Assembly (NCBI GenBank): GCA_963770645.1
Contig: CAVYQL010000004.1
Coordinates: 682,001 to 746,000 of the forward strand
DNA length: 64,000 nucleotides
Origin: Bog-473 sp963770645
GTDB lineage: Bacteria > Actinomycetota > Acidimicrobiia > Acidimicrobiales > RAAP-2
Direction: 5' to 3'
The notes under the pieces were generated by a model that saw nothing but the letters and a program-made list of their open reading frames with translations, made no database searches and had not been told where the DNA came from. Position numbers and translations under genes: made by a program. This document shows, piece by piece, positions 8,422-16,028 of the stretch. Numbering within the stretch: position 1 is the first letter of the stretch; every line of letters begins with the position of its first letter.

Positions 8422-8922
8422 GTGACCAACGCTTCCGCAAACCAGACCGAGCCGACAAGGCTCACGCAAGCCACGAACGACCGACTGGTCGCTGAGCTCG
8501 AGGACCTGACCACACGTGGACGGGTCGAGATCGCCCAGGCCATCGAGGCGGCCCGGGCGCTCGGGGACCTGAGTGAGAACGGCGACTACCACGCCGCCAA
8601 GGACTCACAGGGAAAGATGGAGTCGCGCATCCGCCAGCTCCAGGCGATGCTCAAGGAGGTGGAGATCGTCAACGAGTCGGGCTCCGACGACGGCACGATC
8701 TCCCTCGGCAGCATCGTGACCCTGCGCTACGACGGTGACGACGAGGACGACACCCAGCAGTACTTCGTCGGCTCCATCGAGGAGCGCCAGGGCGAGCTCA
8801 ACGTGATCTCCCCGAGCTCGCCCCTGGGCCAGGTGTTGGTGGGACAGCGCAGCGGGGGTGCCGTGGAGTACCGGGCCCCGGGCGGGATGCTGAAGGTCCA
8901 CATCGTCGCGGTCGAGCGCTGA
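8422..8922 (+). CDS. greA: transcription elongation factor GreA
   Basis: Binds the secondary channel of RNA polymerase and stimulates cleavage of backtracked RNA. The 166-aa protein has the N-terminal coiled coil with the acidic tip motif ALGDLSENGDYHAAK (the Asp and Glu that coordinate the catalytic metal) and the C-terminal FKBP-like domain ending in GGMLKVHIVAVER. The GTG start at 8422 has a good GGAGGA ribosome site seven bases upstream. The stop overlaps the leuC start (TGATG), which is unusual: greA is here the first gene of a leuC-leuD unit, so isopropylmalate isomerase synthesis is coupled to translation of a general transcription factor. Confidence 0.94.
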   Translation: MTNASANQTEPTRLTQATNDRLVAELEDLTTRGRVEIAQAIEAARALGDLSENGDYHAAKDSQGKMESRIRQLQAMLKEVEIVNESGSDDGTISLGSIVTLRYDGDDEDDTQQYFVGSIEERQGELNVISPSSPLGQVLVGQRSGGAVEYRAPGGMLKVHIVAVER

Positions 8923-10346
8923 TGGCCGCGCCGCGCACGCTCAGCGAGAAGATCTGGGACACCCACGTCGTCCACTCGATAGAGGGTGAACCCGACATCA
9001 TCTTCATCGACCTGCATCTGGTCCACGAGGTCACGTCGCCGCAGGCCTTCGACGGGTTGCGCCTCGCCGGGCGCGGCGTGCGCCGGCCCGATCTGACGGT
9101 CGCCACCGCCGACCACAACGTCCCGACGGTCGACATCGACAAGCCGGTAGCCGACGCGATCTCGGCCCAGCAACTCAAGGTACTCGACGACAACACGGCC
9201 GAGTTCGGCATCACCTGCTATCCGATGGGCGACGCCAATCAGGGGATCGTGCACATCATCGGGCCTGAGCAGGGCTGGACACAGCCGGGCATGACCATCG
9301 TGTGCGGCGACAGCCACACCTCGACGCACGGCGCGTTCGGAGCGCTGGCCTTTGGCATCGGCACCAGCGAGGTGGAGCACGTGCTCGCCACGCAGACGCT
9401 GCCGCAGGTGCGGCCCTTGACCATGGCGGTCACCGTCGAGGGCGAGCTCGCAGCGGGCGTGACCGCGAAGGACGTGGCACTGGCGATCATCGGCACCATC
9501 GGGACGGGTGGGGGCATCGGCCACGTCATCGAGTACCGGGGGTCGGCCATCCGGGGTCTGTCCATGGAAGGCCGGATGACGCTGTGCAACATGTCGATCG
9601 AGGGCGGTGCGCGTGCTGGGCTGGTGGCGCCGGACGAGACGACCTTCGAGTACGTACGCGGCCGCGACCGAGCGCCGACCGGGCCGAAGTGGGACGAGGC
9701 GGTCGCGTACTGGCGCACGTTGACCACCGACGATGATGCGACCTTCGACAAGGAGGTCGTGCTCGACGCGGCGAGCATCACGCCCCACGTGACCTGGGGC
9801 ACCAACCCGGCCCAGGTGGTGCCGATCTCGGGCGCGGTGCCCGACCCCGACGCCATGGTCGACGCCGGCGACCGCGAGGCGGCTGCGCGCGCGCAGGCCT
9901 ACATGGGACTGTCGGCGGGAACGCCGATGCGTGAGATCAGCGTCGACACGGTCTTCCTGGGCAGCTGCACGAACTCGCGCATCGAAGATTTCCGGGCGGC
10001 TGCCGCCGTGCTGGAGGGGCGCTCCGTGCGCGAGGGCCTGCGTGCGCTGGCTGTCCCGGGGTCGCACCGGGTCAAGGCCCAGGCCGAGGCCGAGGGCCTC
10101 GACAAGGTGTTCGTGGCCGCCGGATTCGAGTGGCGCGAGCCGGGCTGTTCCATGTGCCTGGCCATGAACCCCGACAAGCTGGCCGTCGGCGAGCGCTGCG
10201 CCTCGACCTCGAACCGCAACTTCGAAGGCCGCCAGGGGCGCGGCGGCCGCACCCATCTCGTCTCCCCCGCTGTTGCCGCGGCCACCGCGGTCGCCGGGAC
10301 CTTCGCCACGCCAGAAGATCTGCTCGACCTGGAGGGTACGGACTGA
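8922..10346 (+). CDS. leuC: 3-isopropylmalate dehydratase, large subunit
   Basis: With LeuD isomerises 2-isopropylmalate to 3-isopropylmalate; also the expected citramalate isomerase in the CimA pathway. The 474-aa protein is an aconitase-family Fe-S enzyme: GDSHTSTHGAFGALAFGIGTSEVEHV, the cluster cysteines C349 in LGSCTNSR and C409/C412 in PGCSMCLAMNPD, and the signature GRQGRGGRTHLVSPA near the end. ATG at 8922 overlaps the greA stop, and the stop overlaps the leuD start (TGATG), so all three are translationally coupled. All cluster ligands are present and the length is normal. Confidence 0.96.
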   Translation: MAAPRTLSEKIWDTHVVHSIEGEPDIIFIDLHLVHEVTSPQAFDGLRLAGRGVRRPDLTVATADHNVPTVDIDKPVADAISAQQLKVLDDNTAEFGITCYPMGDANQGIVHIIGPEQGWTQPGMTIVCGDSHTSTHGAFGALAFGIGTSEVEHVLATQTLPQVRPLTMAVTVEGELAAGVTAKDVALAIIGTIGTGGGIGHVIEYRGSAIRGLSMEGRMTLCNMSIEGGARAGLVAPDETTFEYVRGRDRAPTGPKWDEAVAYWRTLTTDDDATFDKEVVLDAASITPHVTWGTNPAQVVPISGAVPDPDAMVDAGDREAAARAQAYMGLSAGTPMREISVDTVFLGSCTNSRIEDFRAAAAVLEGRSVREGLRALAVPGSHRVKAQAEAEGLDKVFVAAGFEWREPGCSMCLAMNPDKLAVGERCASTSNRNFEGRQGRGGRTHLVSPAVAAATAVAGTFATPEDLLDLEGTD

Positions 10347-10948
10347 TGGAACCCGTCATCGTCATCGCCGGACGCGCGGTTCCCCTCGACCGCACCGACG
10401 TCGACACCGACCAGATCATCCCTTCGGACTGGCTGAAGCGGGTCGAGCGCACCGGCTTCGGCGCCGGGCTCTTTTCCGAATGGCGCGACGACCGTAATTT
10501 CATCCTGAACGACCCCGAGTTCGTCGGCGCCCCCATTCTCGTTGCCGGCCACAACTTCGGGACGGGCTCCTCGCGTGAGCACGCCGTGTGGGCCCTGATG
10601 GACTACGGGTTCCGTGCGGTCGTGTCCTCCCGCTTCGCCGACATCTTCCGCAACAACTGCACGAAGCAGGGCCTGCTGCCGGCCCAGGTCACCGAGGAGC
10701 TCAATCGTGCGCTGTTGGACGCGGTGACCAAGGATCCTTCGATGGAGATCACGATTGATGTGGCGCGAGGCTCCATTGAGGCCCCGGCGGCCGGGTTGGT
10801 CGGTACCTTCCCGCTCGACGAGTTCACCCGCGAGCGGCTCCTCAACGGCTGGGACGACATCGGCCTGACGCTGCGCTACGCCGACGACATCGACGCGTAC
10901 GAGCGTCAGCGGCCCGACTTCATGCCCTCTGCGTCTGCCTCTGTCTGA
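10346..10948 (+). CDS. leuD: 3-isopropylmalate dehydratase, small subunit
   Basis: Swivelling-domain subunit (200 aa) that completes the LeuCD active site. It shows the family landmarks DVDTDQIIPSDWLKR, GHNFGTGSSREHAVWAL and FADIFRNNCTKQGLLP. The start at 10346 is fixed by the TGATG overlap with leuC and by the MEPVIVIAGRAVPLDR N-terminus; longer readings to 10130 lie inside leuC. The tail beyond DFMPSASASV is short. A GNAT gene follows after 9 nt and may be cotranscribed. Confidence 0.96.
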   Translation: MEPVIVIAGRAVPLDRTDVDTDQIIPSDWLKRVERTGFGAGLFSEWRDDRNFILNDPEFVGAPILVAGHNFGTGSSREHAVWALMDYGFRAVVSSRFADIFRNNCTKQGLLPAQVTEELNRALLDAVTKDPSMEITIDVARGSIEAPAAGLVGTFPLDEFTRERLLNGWDDIGLTLRYADDIDAYERQRPDFMPSASASV

Positions 10949-10957
10949 CCGACGGCC

Positions 10958-11842
10958 ATGACGACGTTCCGGCCCATGACCGAGGGCGACGTGCCTGCCG
11001 CGGTGGCGGCCTTCGAACAGGGCCTCCTCACCATGCAGGCCCGGCACAACCTGCCCGTCACCGGCAACTCCATCCGGGACGAGAAGCGGCGCCAGGACCG
11101 CACGCGCCATTTCCTCGGCACCGATCCGGCGGGCTCGTGGGTAGCCGAGGACGGCGGCGCGATCATCGGCATGTCACAGTCGTTCGTCCGCGAGGGCTAC
11201 TGGATGTTGTCCCAGCTCGGCACCCTGCCGGGTCGCCAGGGTGCCGGCGTCGGCAAGGAGCTGTTGCGATTGGCCCTCGCGCACGGCGACCCCGAGGGCC
11301 CCGGGACGATTCAATGCTCGCGGGACCCCAAGGCTATGGCGCTGTACTCGAGCGTCGGTTTCACGCTGCACCCTGTCGTCGCGGCCTGGGGGCCGATGCG
11401 ACCCAACTCGGCGGCGGCCCGGCCTCCCGAGGTCGAACGGTACGAGCCAGACCAGGTCGGGGAGCGAGAGCTGGCGGTGGTCGACGCCATCGACCGCAGC
11501 GTGCGCGGCGCGGCCCGCGCCGTCGACATCGTCGCCATGCTCGAACAGCCGGGCAGCCGCCTCCTGTTGCGGGGCGCGGACGGTTACGCCGTCGCCATGA
11601 ACGAGCGCATCGTCACGCTGGGCGCACGCGACGAGGAATCGGCTGCGTTGGTCCTACGGACGATGCTCGCCGAGGCGCCTGCGGGCGAGACGATCGAGAT
11701 CTCATGGCTGACTTCGGCGCAGCAGTGGGCGATCCGTGAGGTGGTCGCCTGCGGGATTGAGCTGCAGCCCTTCGGGCCCGTCATGGTCCGAGGGATGGAC
11801 GGACCGCCCTGTCCGTACATCCCGAGCGGGGGCTTCGGCTGA
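10958..11842 (+). CDS. GNAT-family N-acetyltransferase, 294 aa
   Basis: Predicted acyl-CoA-dependent acetyltransferase. The first 140 residues form a GNAT domain: RPMTEGDVPAAVAAF at the start, then QLGTLPGRQGAGVGKELLRLAL, whose R/Q-x-x-G-x-G/A is the acetyl-CoA pyrophosphate loop, and AMALYSSVGFTLH for the last beta-alpha unit. The second half (from about residue 150) looks like a degenerate second GNAT-like domain without a clear CoA loop, as in tandem GNAT proteins. It starts 9 nt after leuD and is probably the last gene of that operon. The substrate is unknown. Confidence 0.8.
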   Translation: MTTFRPMTEGDVPAAVAAFEQGLLTMQARHNLPVTGNSIRDEKRRQDRTRHFLGTDPAGSWVAEDGGAIIGMSQSFVREGYWMLSQLGTLPGRQGAGVGKELLRLALAHGDPEGPGTIQCSRDPKAMALYSSVGFTLHPVVAAWGPMRPNSAAARPPEVERYEPDQVGERELAVVDAIDRSVRGAARAVDIVAMLEQPGSRLLLRGADGYAVAMNERIVTLGARDEESAALVLRTMLAEAPAGETIEISWLTSAQQWAIREVVACGIELQPFGPVMVRGMDGPPCPYIPSGGFG

Positions 11843-11889
11843 GAATCCGGGTCGCTCCCCAGTGACAGATCACTCGGGATCAGGCGGGA

Positions 11890-12381
11890 TCAGGCGGGCT
11901 CACCTACGGGTGCGTCCTGTACCCGCTGAGCGAAGCGCCCAAGGCCGACCGTCCAGCCTTCGGAACTCCCCACCGCGTCACGCATGCCCTCCCAGCCTTC
12001 GCCGTGGTGGTCCAGATGGCGGTGCTCGAGTTCGACCCGTGTGCGCCTATCGCCTTCGGGCACGAAGCGCACTTCGACCTCGCTGGTGCGGGCGGGATCG
12101 GTCTCGACCCGCCACTGCAGCGAGATGTCCCAGCTGAACACGACACGGGTCGGGGGCTCGTACGCAAGGACCCGCGCCCAGCGGCATCGGCTTCCGTCCT
12201 CGCCAACGTCGTAGACGTCACCCCCCTCCTTCGGCTCGAAGATCATTGACGCCAGCGGCGCTTCGATGATGTGGTGCTCGGGCGGCCACCAGCTGCTCAT
12301 GTCCTCGGTGAAGACGGCGAACGCGCGCTCGACGGGTGCATCGACGACGATCGCTGTGGAGACGGCGGTGCTGTCGGTCAT
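11890..12381 (-). CDS. SRPBCC (AHSA1-like) domain protein, partner of ArsR
   Basis: START/Bet v1-like ligand-binding fold (163 aa) of the AHSA1 type: VDAPVERAFAVFTEDMSSWWP at the start, then GSRCRWARVLAYEPPTRVVFSWDIS, EVEVRFVPEG, and GWTVGLGRFAQ at the C-terminal helix. Such proteins bind hydrophobic ligands or act as simple hydrolases or cyclases; no specific role can be assigned. The ATG at 12381 overlaps the stop of the upstream arsR gene as ATGA, so the pair is translationally coupled and should be repressed together. This is the first of three ArsR-SRPBCC pairs in the window. Confidence 0.87.
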   Translation of the reverse strand: MTDSTAVSTAIVVDAPVERAFAVFTEDMSSWWPPEHHIIEAPLASMIFEPKEGGDVYDVGEDGSRCRWARVLAYEPPTRVVFSWDISLQWRVETDPARTSEVEVRFVPEGDRRTRVELEHRHLDHHGEGWEGMRDAVGSSEGWTVGLGRFAQRVQDAPVGEPA

Positions 12382-12788
12382 GAGGTTTCCTCCTGTTGGC
12401 TTTGCTGTTGCGATTCTTGGTGCACGAGTTCGACTCGCGCCTTGAATGAGTGCAGTGCGGTGTTCCAAAACCGATCGAGGTAGTCACGCAGCCCGGCGAT
12501 GCCGACCGGGTCGAGGCTGTAGACACGGCGCGTCCCCTCCCGGACATCACGCACGAGCCCGGCCTCCTTCAGCACCTTGAGGTGCTGAGAGACCGCTGGC
12601 CGGCTCACGGGCAACAGGGCGGCAATGTCACCAACGGCGCTCGGCCGCTCCCCCAGCCGCTCGAAGATGGCACGCCGCGTCGGGTCGCCCAGCGCCCCCA
12701 GGCCAGCGACCGGGCCGGCTGCGGTTCCCGCGTGGACCGGCGGGTTGGCGGCAGCCTGCGCTTCCATTGGTTCATCGTTAGTATTCAC
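12378..12788 (-). CDS. ArsR-family winged-helix repressor
   Basis: Autoregulatory DNA-binding protein of up to 136 aa. The winged helix covers GLGALGDPTRRAIFERL, SAVGDIAALLPVSRPAVSQHLKVLKEAGLV (recognition helix SRPAVSQHLKVL) and REGTRRVYSLDP. It lacks the metal-site ELCVCDL motif of arsenic sensors, so it probably senses an organic ligand or acts with its SRPBCC partner. The GTG at 12788 lies inside the operator and 8 nt after the predicted -10, which would make the mRNA leaderless. An internal ATG at 12767 is the alternative. The C-terminus is Gln-rich (ESQQQSQQEETS). Confidence 0.88.
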   Translation of the reverse strand: MNTNDEPMEAQAAANPPVHAGTAAGPVAGLGALGDPTRRAIFERLGERPSAVGDIAALLPVSRPAVSQHLKVLKEAGLVRDVREGTRRVYSLDPVGIAGLRDYLDRFWNTALHSFKARVELVHQESQQQSQQEETS

Positions 12789-12826
12789 TTACCGTAAGTA
12801 TAAACTTACGGTAAGTGACCCGTCAA
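12786..12826 (-). promoter_or_regulatory. arsR promoter with perfect double-palindrome operator
   Basis: On the minus strand TTGACG (12821-12826), 18 nt, then TATACT (12797-12802). Over the spacer and -10 sits a perfect inverted repeat, CACTTACCGTAAGT (12786-12799) and ACTTACGGTAAGTG (12804-12817), separated by ATAA. Each arm is itself a palindrome (ACTTAC-N-GTAAGT), so there are two adjacent dimer sites. A repressor bound here would cover the -10 and the start codon. Confidence 0.75.
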
Positions 12827-12882
12827 GGGGTTTGCTCGCAGCCGTACTGGCGGCCCCACTGCTTGGAGGGTCTCGATTTCGA

Positions 12883-12979
12883 TCTGTATACGTAGTCTTC
12901 GTTAATTGGGGGGTTTACGGAAGGATATCCAGATATCTTTCGTTAATTGGGGGTAGTTTCGGAAGGCTACATATACAGA
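12883..12979 (-). repeat. dispersed intergenic repeat, copy 1 (with 13-bp terminal inverted repeats)
   Basis: A 97-bp non-coding element bounded by TCTGTATACGTAG (12883-12895) and CTACATATACAGA (12967-12979), inverted repeats with one mismatch. Inside, two direct units (12897-12924 and 12937-12966) share the core CGTTAATTGGGGG and end in CGGAAGG. A second copy lies in reverse orientation at 29374-29466. It is AT-richer than its surroundings and lies between arsR and an acetyltransferase. It could be a MITE-like remnant, a structured RNA or a protein-binding array; no transposase is near. Confidence 0.65.
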
Positions 12980-13035
12980 CGCGATGACATGCCGCCCCCT
13001 CCGCAGCGCTCAAGTCGGGGTGCGGGCGGAGTGGT

Positions 13036-13473
13036 TCAGCCGTCGTACCAGCGATAATGCGTCCAGCCGGCCATTGGCCGCGCCCCCAGCCGCTGGTAGA
13101 AGTCGATGGCCGCTGTGTTCCAATCCAGCACCTCCCATTCGACCCGGCCCTCGGTCTGCTCGCGCAGGTGGGCGAGCAAGCCCCGGGCGTGGCCCTGGCG
13201 GCGATGGGCCGGCCGAACGTAGAGGTCCTCGAGCCAGATGCCCGTCTTTCCCAAGAAGGTCGAGAAGGTCCGGAACCACAGGGCGTGGCCGGCCAGACCG
13301 CCGTCGCCGTCCTCGACGACCGAGTCGTGGACGACCGATTCGGGGCCGAAAAGCGCAGCGGCGAGGTCGTCCTCCGTGATCTGCACCTGGTCCGAGAGAT
13401 CCTCGAACTCGGCCAGCTCGCGGATCATCGCAATCAGCTCGGCGACGTCCGTCTCGACCGCCGGTCGGATCAC
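13036..13473 (-). CDS. GNAT acetyltransferase, diamine (spermidine/spermine) N-acetyltransferase-like
   Basis: A 145-aa GNAT resembling SAT1-type diamine acetyltransferases: IRPAVETDVAELIAMIREL at the start, LEDLYVRPAHRRQGHARGLLAHL with the CoA-binding RRQGHA loop, and WEVLDWNTAAIDFYQRLGA, the conserved substrate/tyrosine region, then GWTHYRWYDG. The GTG at 13473 overlaps the leuA stop as GTGA, so it is coupled to leuA; a start at 13581 would lie within leuA in another frame and adds unlikely sequence. Polyamine or thialysine acetylation is the likely activity, but the substrate is inferred from family similarity only. Confidence 0.85.
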   Translation of the reverse strand: MIRPAVETDVAELIAMIRELAEFEDLSDQVQITEDDLAAALFGPESVVHDSVVEDGDGGLAGHALWFRTFSTFLGKTGIWLEDLYVRPAHRRQGHARGLLAHLREQTEGRVEWEVLDWNTAAIDFYQRLGARPMAGWTHYRWYDG

Positions 13474-15197
13474 CCCGTGCGGGCCCGGTTGGCCGCCGAG
13501 ACAACCGCGCCGAGCGACGCATCGAGGATGGACGAGTCGCGGCCCACGCCCCACCACGTCGAGCCGTCGGGGCCGGCGCACTCCACATAGGCGACGGCCG
13601 AGGCGCCCGAGCCCTCCGTCAAGGCGTGCTCGTGGTAGTCCTTGACCTCCATCACGATGCCCAGATCCGTCTTGAGCGCGGCGACGAGCGCGTCGATCGG
13701 GCCGTTGCCCTCACCGGTCACGGTCTGGTGCTGGCCATCGACCAACAACTGCGCGGTCACGCTGGTGTGGCCACGGCCGGTCGAAACCTCACTCGTCATG
13801 AGGCGCAGCCCGGCGTCCTCGGGGAGGTAGATGTCCTCGAACACGTCGCGCATCTGGCCGGACGGGATCACCGTCCCGCTCGCCTCCGTGATCTCCTGGA
13901 CACGCTTCGAGAACTCGATCTGCAGTCGCCGCGGCAGGTCCAGGCCGTGGTCGGTGTCCATCACGTAGGCGACACCGCCCTTACCGGACTGGCTGTTCAC
14001 CTGAATGATTGCCTCGTAGGTGCGCCCGGTGTGTTTGGGGTCGATGGGCAGGTAGGGCACCTCCCACTCGTCGTAGTCGCTGCCAGTGGCGGCCATGCCC
14101 TTCTTGATGGCGTCCTGGTGCGAGCCTGAGAACGCCGTGTAGACCAGGTCGCCCGCATAGGGGTGACGCGGATGGACCGGCAGGCGGGTCGCGTACTCGG
14201 CCACCCGTCGCACCTTTTCGATGTCACGAAAGTCCAGTGTCGGGTCCACACCCTGCGAGAAGAGGTTCATAGCCAGCGTCACGATGTCGACGTTGCCGGT
14301 CCTCTCACCGTTCCCAAAGAGAGTCCCCTCGACTCGGTCTGCGCCGGCCAGCACGGCGAGCTCGGCCGCCGCCACGGCCGTCCCCCGGTCGTTGTGCGGG
14401 TGCAGGCTGAGCACGATGCTCTCGCGGTTCTTGACGGTGCGTCCGAACCACTCGATGACGTCGGCATAGACGTTGGGGCTGTACATCTCGACAGTGGCGG
14501 GCAGGTTCAGGATCATCGGCCGCTCGGGAGTGGGCTCGATCACGTCCATCACCGCTTCACAGATCTCCACGGCGTAGTCGGGCTCGGTGCCGGTGAAGCT
14601 CTCCGGCGAGTACTCGTAGCGGACTTCTGTGCCGGGCACCTGCGCCTCGTACTTCTTGCACAGCTCGGCCGCATTCACGGCGATGTCGGTGATGCCAGCC
14701 TTGTCCAGCCCGAACACCACCCGGCGCTGCAGCTCGGACACCGAGTTGTAGAAGTGCACCACCGCACGCCTCGCACCGACCAGCGACTCGAACGTGCGCT
14801 CAATGAGCTCCTGGCGGCACTGCACGAGCACCTGGATCTCTACGTCGTCAGGGATCAGGTTCTCATCGATGATCAGGCGCTGGAAGTCGTAGTCGGTCTG
14901 CGAGGCTGAGGGGAACCCGACCTCGATCTCCTTGAACCCGACGTCGATCAAGGTCTGGAACAGCGCCAGCTTGCGCTCGGAGTCCATGGGGTCGATGAGG
15001 GCCTGGTTGCCGTCGCGCAGATCGACGCTGGCCCAGAGGGGCGCGTGGTCGAACTGCTCGTCGGGCCAGGTCCGGTCGTGCAGGACGAGCGGCACGTGCG
15101 AGCGGTACTTGTCGAAGGCCATGGGCGACGGATCGCAGGGCAGGGCCAGGCGACCCCGCTCCACGTCGTCACCACTCCCTTTCTGTCCCTTCACCAT
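13470..15197 (-). CDS. leuA: 2-isopropylmalate synthase
   Basis: Condenses 2-oxoisovalerate with acetyl-CoA, the committed step to leucine. The 575-aa protein is the long LeuA2 type found in actinobacteria: catalytic TIM barrel with APLWASVDLRDGNQALIDPMD, LHPHNDRGTAVAAAEL (metal-binding HxH) and LFGNGERTGNVDIVT, a linker with SGSHQDAIKKG, and the leucine-sensing C-terminal domain with TGEGNGPIDALVAAL. The ATG at 15197 precedes MVKGQKGSGDD; a start nearer MAFDKYRSH is possible. Transcription should be controlled by the leader peptide and terminator at 15300-15396, in addition to feedback inhibition. A GNAT gene overlaps its stop. Confidence 0.96.
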   Translation of the reverse strand: MVKGQKGSGDDVERGRLALPCDPSPMAFDKYRSHVPLVLHDRTWPDEQFDHAPLWASVDLRDGNQALIDPMDSERKLALFQTLIDVGFKEIEVGFPSASQTDYDFQRLIIDENLIPDDVEIQVLVQCRQELIERTFESLVGARRAVVHFYNSVSELQRRVVFGLDKAGITDIAVNAAELCKKYEAQVPGTEVRYEYSPESFTGTEPDYAVEICEAVMDVIEPTPERPMILNLPATVEMYSPNVYADVIEWFGRTVKNRESIVLSLHPHNDRGTAVAAAELAVLAGADRVEGTLFGNGERTGNVDIVTLAMNLFSQGVDPTLDFRDIEKVRRVAEYATRLPVHPRHPYAGDLVYTAFSGSHQDAIKKGMAATGSDYDEWEVPYLPIDPKHTGRTYEAIIQVNSQSGKGGVAYVMDTDHGLDLPRRLQIEFSKRVQEITEASGTVIPSGQMRDVFEDIYLPEDAGLRLMTSEVSTGRGHTSVTAQLLVDGQHQTVTGEGNGPIDALVAALKTDLGIVMEVKDYHEHALTEGSGASAVAYVECAGPDGSTWWGVGRDSSILDASLGAVVSAANRARTG

Positions 15198-15299
15198 CTG
15201 CCTATCCCTTCTCTACGTCCCGTCGGGACGTTCTGTTCATGCTCTGTTTATTCCGTGGTGTCTCTCTGATCATTCGACCCGGCCTGAAGCCGGCCCAAC

Positions 15300-15332
15300 A
15301 AAAAACCTCCTGGCCACGAGGCGCAGGAGGTT
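15300..15332 (-). terminator. intrinsic terminator of the leuA leader (attenuator)
   Basis: On the minus strand the stem AACCTCCTG / CAGGAGGTT (15324-15332 with 15304-15312) is perfect over 9 bp and ends in six T (15305-15300). It lies between the leader peptide and leuA. A second perfect hairpin, GGCGAACGC / GCGTTCGCC (15336-15344 with 15351-15359), sits directly after the leader stop. Together they are the pause/terminator elements expected of amino-acid attenuation. Confidence 0.85.
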
Positions 15333-15360
15333 GCGGGCGAACGCTATGTGGCGTTCGCCG

Positions 15361-15396
15361 TCAGGTAAGCAGCAGGTCCGAAGTGAATGTCTTCAT
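15361..15396 (-). CDS. leuA leader peptide (11 aa, three Leu codons)
   Basis: The 11-codon ORF MKTFTSDLLLT ends in TGA. Three consecutive Leu codons (CTG CTG CTT) come just before the end, the classic control region of a leu attenuator: ribosomes would stall there when charged tRNA-Leu is scarce. A strong promoter-like sequence ends 11 nt before the ATG and there is no ribosome site, so this leader mRNA should be nearly leaderless. A 9-bp hairpin starts one base after the stop codon and the terminator follows. Confidence 0.8.
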   Translation of the reverse strand: MKTFTSDLLLT

Positions 15397-15407
15397 AACA
15401 GGGCCCA

Positions 15408-15435
15408 ATTGTACATCGGCGGCGACCACAGTCAA
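15408..15435 (-). promoter_or_regulatory. predicted promoter of the leuA leader
   Basis: On the minus strand TTGACT (15430-15435), 16 nt, TACAAT (15408-15413). Each hexamer matches the sigma-A consensus at five of six positions, the best such promoter found in the window. The -35 overlaps the last bases of the upstream VOC gene. The -10 ends 11 nt before the leader ATG. Confidence 0.75.
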
Positions 15436-15824
15436 GAACGCCGCACCGGCGAGCCGAAACGGATCATGTTGCCGTCGGCGTCGATGTGCGCCGCCTCCCA
15501 CACGCCGAAGCCGGGGTTGAACAAATCGCTCGTCTCCCCGACGCCTGCGGCGCGCCACTCCGAATGGAGCGCGTCCGCATCGTCGACGGCGATGTACGCC
15601 GCACTCTGCTGGGTGCCCGGATCGTCGTCAGATCCCTCGGGGTCAGGGGTGGCGGCGCCCAAGCCGGGCACGAGGCGGAAGTGGATCTTGACGCCGTCAC
15701 GCTCGACGGTCCCGTACCCGCCGCCGTGGTCGTGCACCGAGAAGCCAAGCGCCTCGTAGTGGGCCCGCATCACGTCGAAGTCGGCGGTGGGGAAAATCGG
15801 AGCGACGCCCTGCAAGGTGGCCAT
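15432..15824 (-). CDS. VOC-family (glyoxalase/bleomycin resistance-like) protein
   Basis: A 130-aa vicinal-oxygen-chelate protein with the paired beta-alpha-beta-beta-beta modules: GVAPIFPTADFDVMRAHYEALGF begins the first, AAYIAVDDADALHSEWRAAG the second, and it closes with AAHIDADGNMIRFGSP, the typical C-terminal metal/ligand strand. The first-module metal residue is not obvious, so it may be a binding protein of the bleomycin-resistance or PhnB type and not an enzyme. Its stop overlaps the leuA leader promoter. Start ATG at 15824, divergent from a small membrane protein. Confidence 0.85.
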   Translation of the reverse strand: MATLQGVAPIFPTADFDVMRAHYEALGFSVHDHGGGYGTVERDGVKIHFRLVPGLGAATPDPEGSDDDPGTQQSAAYIAVDDADALHSEWRAAGVGETSDLFNPGFGVWEAAHIDADGNMIRFGSPVRRS

Positions 15825-15849
15825 AGCGGGTCACGCTACCGTGGTCGGG

Positions 15850-16020
15850 ATGCGCAGCCTCCTCTCGACACTGTTTCGGGCCGCTCTCGTGATCGGTGCC
15901 TTGGCGGTCGTCCGTGCCGTGCTGCTCGACCGCGCGCCGAGGCGAGAGCTGCGCGCGGGCGAGCCGGTGATCGGCAGCCTCGACACCTGGCCCGCCGTCC
16001 CCCGCAAACCCAAGGACTGA
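15850..16020 (+). CDS. small single-pass membrane protein, 56 aa
   Basis: A 56-aa protein with one predicted membrane segment (LLSTLFRAALVIGALAVVRAVLL) followed by an Arg-rich juxtamembrane part and the tail GEPVIGSLDTWPAVPRKPKD. The tail looks like a short conserved actinobacterial motif, but I cannot name the family. I chose the ATG at 15850 because the upstream in-frame ATG at 15787 lies within the divergent VOC gene. It is convergent with serA, whose stop is 8 bases away. Function unknown. Confidence 0.65.
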   Translation: MRSLLSTLFRAALVIGALAVVRAVLLDRAPRRELRAGEPVIGSLDTWPAVPRKPKD

Positions 16021-16028
16021 ACCTCGGG

